Source of the DNA: Mallotus nudiflorus
Lineage: Eukaryota; Streptophyta; Magnoliopsida; Malpighiales; Euphorbiaceae
Reading direction: 5' to 3'
Assembly (NCBI GenBank): GCA_947683625.1
Contig: CANTUR010000112.1
Location: forward strand, 3,472,501 to 3,536,500
Length of the DNA: 64,000 bases
Both the position numbers and the translations under genes were made by a program. Of the stretch, positions 60,670 through 64,000 are shown in pieces. Position 1 is the stretch's first letter, and every line of letters starts with the position of its first letter. The notes under the pieces are model-generated. The model saw nothing but the letters and a program-made list of their open reading frames with translations. It searched no databases and was not told the origin of the DNA.

Positions 60670-60874
60670 GTATATATTAGTGGTATATATATATATATAT
60701 GTATAGATATAGTTTAGAAGCAACCAGAAACTGAAGAAAAACAGATCCCTCAGCACCTCCTTCCCGTCCGTCACCCTGCTGCTTCCTTCCGTCCCTGTGC
60801 TACCTTCGCCCTTGACCGGAGGACTCCATTTTCGTCGTGCTTCAGGAGCTCCTAAGCCTGGCAGTTGCTGCTGC

Positions 60875-60905
<31 letters not shown>

Positions 60906-61964
60906 CTTCTTTCTTCGTCAGGCAGCCAGCTCCCTCCTCGCACGCGACAGCACCTTCTTGCCAGTTGGTCCTCCGCTTGCCGTTGCTATCCATCTCGCCT
61001 GTGCTGCTCCCTCTTCTTCTTTCTTCCCGGCGACAGCAAGCTCATCCTTCCCTTCTTCCTCGTCCTGCAGGCAGTGAGTAACACTCACCTTATCCCTCCT
61101 TCCTTTCTTCAATTTTCTGCTTGATCTTGGTAATCCTAGGGTAATTAGTGTTGGCTAACATGTATTTGAGTTGGTTTCAATTTTCTTTGAAATTTTTGGT
61201 AATTAATTGAATTTCCAGAATTTATCTAATGTTTATTTGGTTTATTTAGATATTTATTTGGGTATAATTAGTAATTAGGGAGGTGGTGGTTAATTATTTT
61301 TGAGTGAATTAAATTTATTGGAATTTTTGGTAATTTAGTTAATTTTTAGAAATTATTTAGTATTTAATTTTCTTTATTTGATAGTAATTTGAGTATAATT
61401 CATAACTAGGGTGATTGTTATTAATTATTTTGAGTGAAACAAATTTTATTGGAATTTTGAGGAATTATTGTAAATTTGATAGAATTTTTGAAAATGTTAG
61501 TAATATTTTGCTAATTTTCGAAATCATGGTTATAAATTATGAAAATTTGATAAATGAGGTTATTAGTGAATATTATAAATTTTAGAACTCAAATTATAAT
61601 TTTTGAGATTTTTATACTATTTTTATAAATATATTTGAGTTTATGCCAAATTTGATTTTTGGTTAAATAATATTTTTGGGAGAAAATTTGTTGGTTGATT
61701 AAATGTTTTAATTATAGTAGGAAGATTTATTTTGAGAAAAAATAATTTTTTTGGGATGATTAAATAATTTTAAGGAATTATTTTTAGTACTAATAGCATA
61801 TTATGTAATTTATGTATTTTAGGGGGGTAAAAATGTGACTTTACACTAAATATGATAATATATATATATTAATTAGTTTTATTAATATTTAAAGGGTTTA
61901 GATAATTTTTATAAATTAATTGATATAATTACCTAAGTAGTGTAAAATTTTAAATATCAAATTC

Positions 61965-62013
<49 letters not shown>

Positions 62014-63658
62014 GTATAATACATTATAATAGTTTTAATTTGGGCTATAATTATATTTTTTTTTAAAATGATGGAATACAAATTTAATTGTTCAATTTTG
62101 AAGAATTGAGATTTTATATAATTTTCACTTATTCTAGTATGTATGTATGTGATATATATATATATATATGTGAGAAATAAATATTATTAATTCTCGATAT
62201 TTTATTGAGTTGTGATCTCGGTCGGGGTAAATTGTAGTTTTGGAAGCCCGACTCGAGTGCGGGTGTTTGTGGTTATTAGAAGTGCATTTTCTATGCAGGT
62301 CTGGCTCTATCTTCGGTAGAGAGATGTCCGTTTTACAGAGGAGACTCTGTCGAAATTTTGGTAGATTTTCTCGTAAAACGTGATACTCGTAAAATTTCTA
62401 CCGTTAGTTAGGTTAAATCATGTCTGTCGAGTCTCATCCGGTTTTCCTCGAGTCATTCTGGAATTTCATTGTTTTGTTGATTGTTGATTTCGATTCCATA
62501 GTCATATTTTAAAAGTCGATTCATTATTTTTCTTTAGAGCATATCGGAGTAGAAGCTGTGAGACCAAGGCAGAGGCGTGGTCGTCAGCCTTCGCATTTAT
62601 CCTGTAAGTCAATAGAATGACATGTGCGTGTGTTTATTTAAAGAATGCATGCGCTCGTATTTCTATTATGTCGATTATATGATTTATTTAATTTAATGCT
62701 ATTACTTACGATTTAAATGCATTTTATTTATTTAAAATCGATTTGAGAAATTTTGGTAGAACGGGCTACCTGGTGGGCTTCACCAGGACTATGTGCACAT
62801 GGTAGAGATTGAGAGATGGATCCGATAAATTGTATGATTGATGAATGTTAAACTAGGACGGGTGCCTCGGTAGAAGCCTTTGCTCTCGGGGACCGCCAGT
62901 GATTCGAAAGTCAATAATGGATTGGGATGGATGCCTTGGTTGATGCCTTAGCTCTCGGGGACTGCCAGTGTCATTTATTTGGATTAAGTGAATGACTACG
63001 GCTTGGTGCCTCGGTTGATGTCTTTACTCTCGGGGACCGGTAGTCTAGTTAGAATAAGTGGGCCCAGTTGGCCATTTAGATTTTAGGTTTAGGGTTCTAC
63101 CGAGATTTTCAAAAGCTATACTTATATATATTATAAATTATTTTCACTATAAACATATACAGTTTTCAAAAAGGCTTTCAAACCGTACAGCTTTTTTTAT
63201 TGACTTACTCAGTGAGGTTTGATTCCCCTCAATTTATTTTTTTCAGGAGCTTGGGATTTCGACCTCAGACTACCTCTACGCCGGGTTTTTTCTTCATCGG
63301 CTATTTTATGTAGGTCATTATAAGCTGTACTGTGTGTTAATCTAGGTTGCTGCAGTAGTATATGTATTAAAGATTTGTATGGTTTAAACATAATTATGTA
63401 ATTCATTTGTGTAAACCATGCTTATGTATAAGATTCAATTTAATCTATAATATGAGATGTTGAAACACATTATTATTTAAACAGTTGCAATTGTGTAACT
63501 TGAAAAAAATCAGTTTGATAATGTGTTCTATTTTAAAATAAAGTTTAAAATATGAAAGGTTTTATTTTCTTTTCCTTTAGGCTTACTACGGGTTTCGGGG
63601 GCCTTATGCCTACCCATTCCCTAGTGTCGGTCACGTGCCCTCGGGTTCGGGTAGTGGA
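60000..63658 (+). repeat. 5' LTR of gypsy element H (left boundary uncertain, 59862 to about 60300)
   Basis: AT-rich U3 with several TA runs (60057-60085, 60619-60668, 61969-62010) is followed by a GC-rich leader with a TTC run (60735-61073) and GTGAGT at 61074. An acceptor CTATGCAG ends at 62298, then the three-stem block 62305-62380, GTAAGT at 62604, the hairpin and palindrome CCTGGTG-GGCTT-CACCAGG and ATGTGCACAT (62769-62800), three diverged tandem hairpins (62850-63045) and TTTTTTTCAG ending 63246. It ends near GGGTAGTGGA (63658), without the usual CA. The sequence differs strongly from D's LTR, so it is a distinct family. Confidence 0.65.
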
Positions 63659-63663
63659 AAAGT

Positions 63664-63675
63664 TGGTATCAGAGC
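63664..63675 (+). promoter_or_regulatory. Primer binding site of element H
   Basis: TGGTATCAGAGC, an exact initiator tRNA-Met match. Confidence 0.85.
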
Positions 63676-63830
63676 ATAAGTTTGATTAATTGTCTATGTG
63701 TGTCTTTCTATGTAACTACTGCAGCTTTAGGATTGATAATTGTCTTTGAGATGTTCTTGTTTCTAATTCTGCATTGCGTTAAATATTCTTACCCCGTTTT
63801 GAATTCAATTTTCCTTGTCTTCTTTTCAGA

Positions 63831-64000
63831 ATGAGGCGTGTGCGTACCGACCCAGAAGTTGATCCGACCCTTAGGTTTGATGAGCAGTCTGTGCAAGATG
63901 AGGCTCCCCTTCCTGCTCCACGTCGTAGGGGCAGAGGTAAAGGTAGAGGTCGAGCCAGGGTAGCTACAACTGAGATTCCTGATCAGCAGCCAATCGAGCC
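63831..64000 (+). CDS. gag: gag-pol of element H, N-terminus only
   Basis: ATG at 63831 sits two bases after a poly-pyrimidine TTTTCAG and opens a frame that stays free of stops to the window end (56 codons). The start is basic (MRRVRTDPE), then acidic, then an arginine-glycine-rich stretch (APRRRGRGKGRGRARV) as in the gag N-termini of G and D. The start corresponds to ATA in G and D. This is the only gypsy gag N-terminus in the window without damage, so H may be the youngest and possibly intact element. The rest lies beyond the window. Confidence 0.75.
   Translation, partial: MRRVRTDPEVDPTLRFDEQSVQDEAPLPAPRRRGRGKGRGRARVATTEIPDQQPIE

Noticed and set aside
60343..60993. 216-codon minus-strand frame
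   Set aside because: Low-complexity Tyr/Ile repeats from TA runs, then poly-Glu from the TTC repeat, inside an LTR.

Overview
The window is plant nuclear DNA, probably from a flowering plant with a repeat-rich genome. I see no convincing host gene. Almost everything is transposable elements inserted into each other: long-LTR Ty3/gypsy elements whose integrase end carries a chromodomain-like tail (best fit the Tekay/Del chromoviruses), one Ty1/copia element with short LTRs, a LINE remnant of the RRM plus DUF4283 type, an old copia relic, two SINE-like retroposons and a fold-back element. The bacterial feature types in the schema (operons, CRISPR, ribosome binding sites) have no counterpart here.

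Layout. 1-11343 (+): gypsy element E1, with near-identical LTRs (1-3853, cut by the window edge, and 7239-11343) around a shortened, decayed gag-pol. E1 sits inside the reverse transcriptase of minus-strand gypsy element A (11344-16843: RT-to-gag remnant, primer site, LTR 13719-16843). A abuts the end of a second minus-strand gypsy LTR, B (16844-21812), which carries a 2.1-kb insertion (17289-19398) flanked by an 8-bp repeat. B abuts a plus-strand LTR, C (21813-24489), with a 563-bp internal tandem duplication. Then come a minus-strand LINE ORF remnant (24490-26052), a copia relic (26336-27905) and about 6.5 kb of AT-rich DNA holding the fold-back element (28863-29345) and two SINE-like insertions (30021-30250, 30726-30863).

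34456-40647 (+): a complete copia element with 321-bp LTRs, a 5-bp target duplication, an open gag and a pol broken by three stops and a frameshift. 40833 onward (+): gypsy element D, with 5' LTR, decayed gag-pol and a primer site. Gypsy element G (48349-59852, 3252-bp LTRs, target duplication gagaa) is inserted in D's polypurine tract. D's 3' LTR restarts at 59862 and appears to be interrupted by the 5' LTR of another gypsy element, H. The gag of H opens at 63831 and runs off the window.

How the parts relate. Each gypsy LTR has a similar internal plan: AT-rich U3, a GC/pyrimidine-rich leader, a GT(A/G)AGT donor-like site, roughly 0.9 kb of T-rich DNA ending in a TTTGCAG-like site, a compact hairpin-rich block, a second GTGAGT-like site, hairpin modules, and a second poly-T-CAG. 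The hairpins keep pairing while their bases change between families. This shared intron-like, structured LTR leader is the most interesting signal in the window. The elements differ in how they died. E1 carries a wrecked coding region between almost identical LTRs, so it was probably mobilised in trans. G keeps one uninterrupted gag-pol frame whose stop codons are all C-to-T changes.
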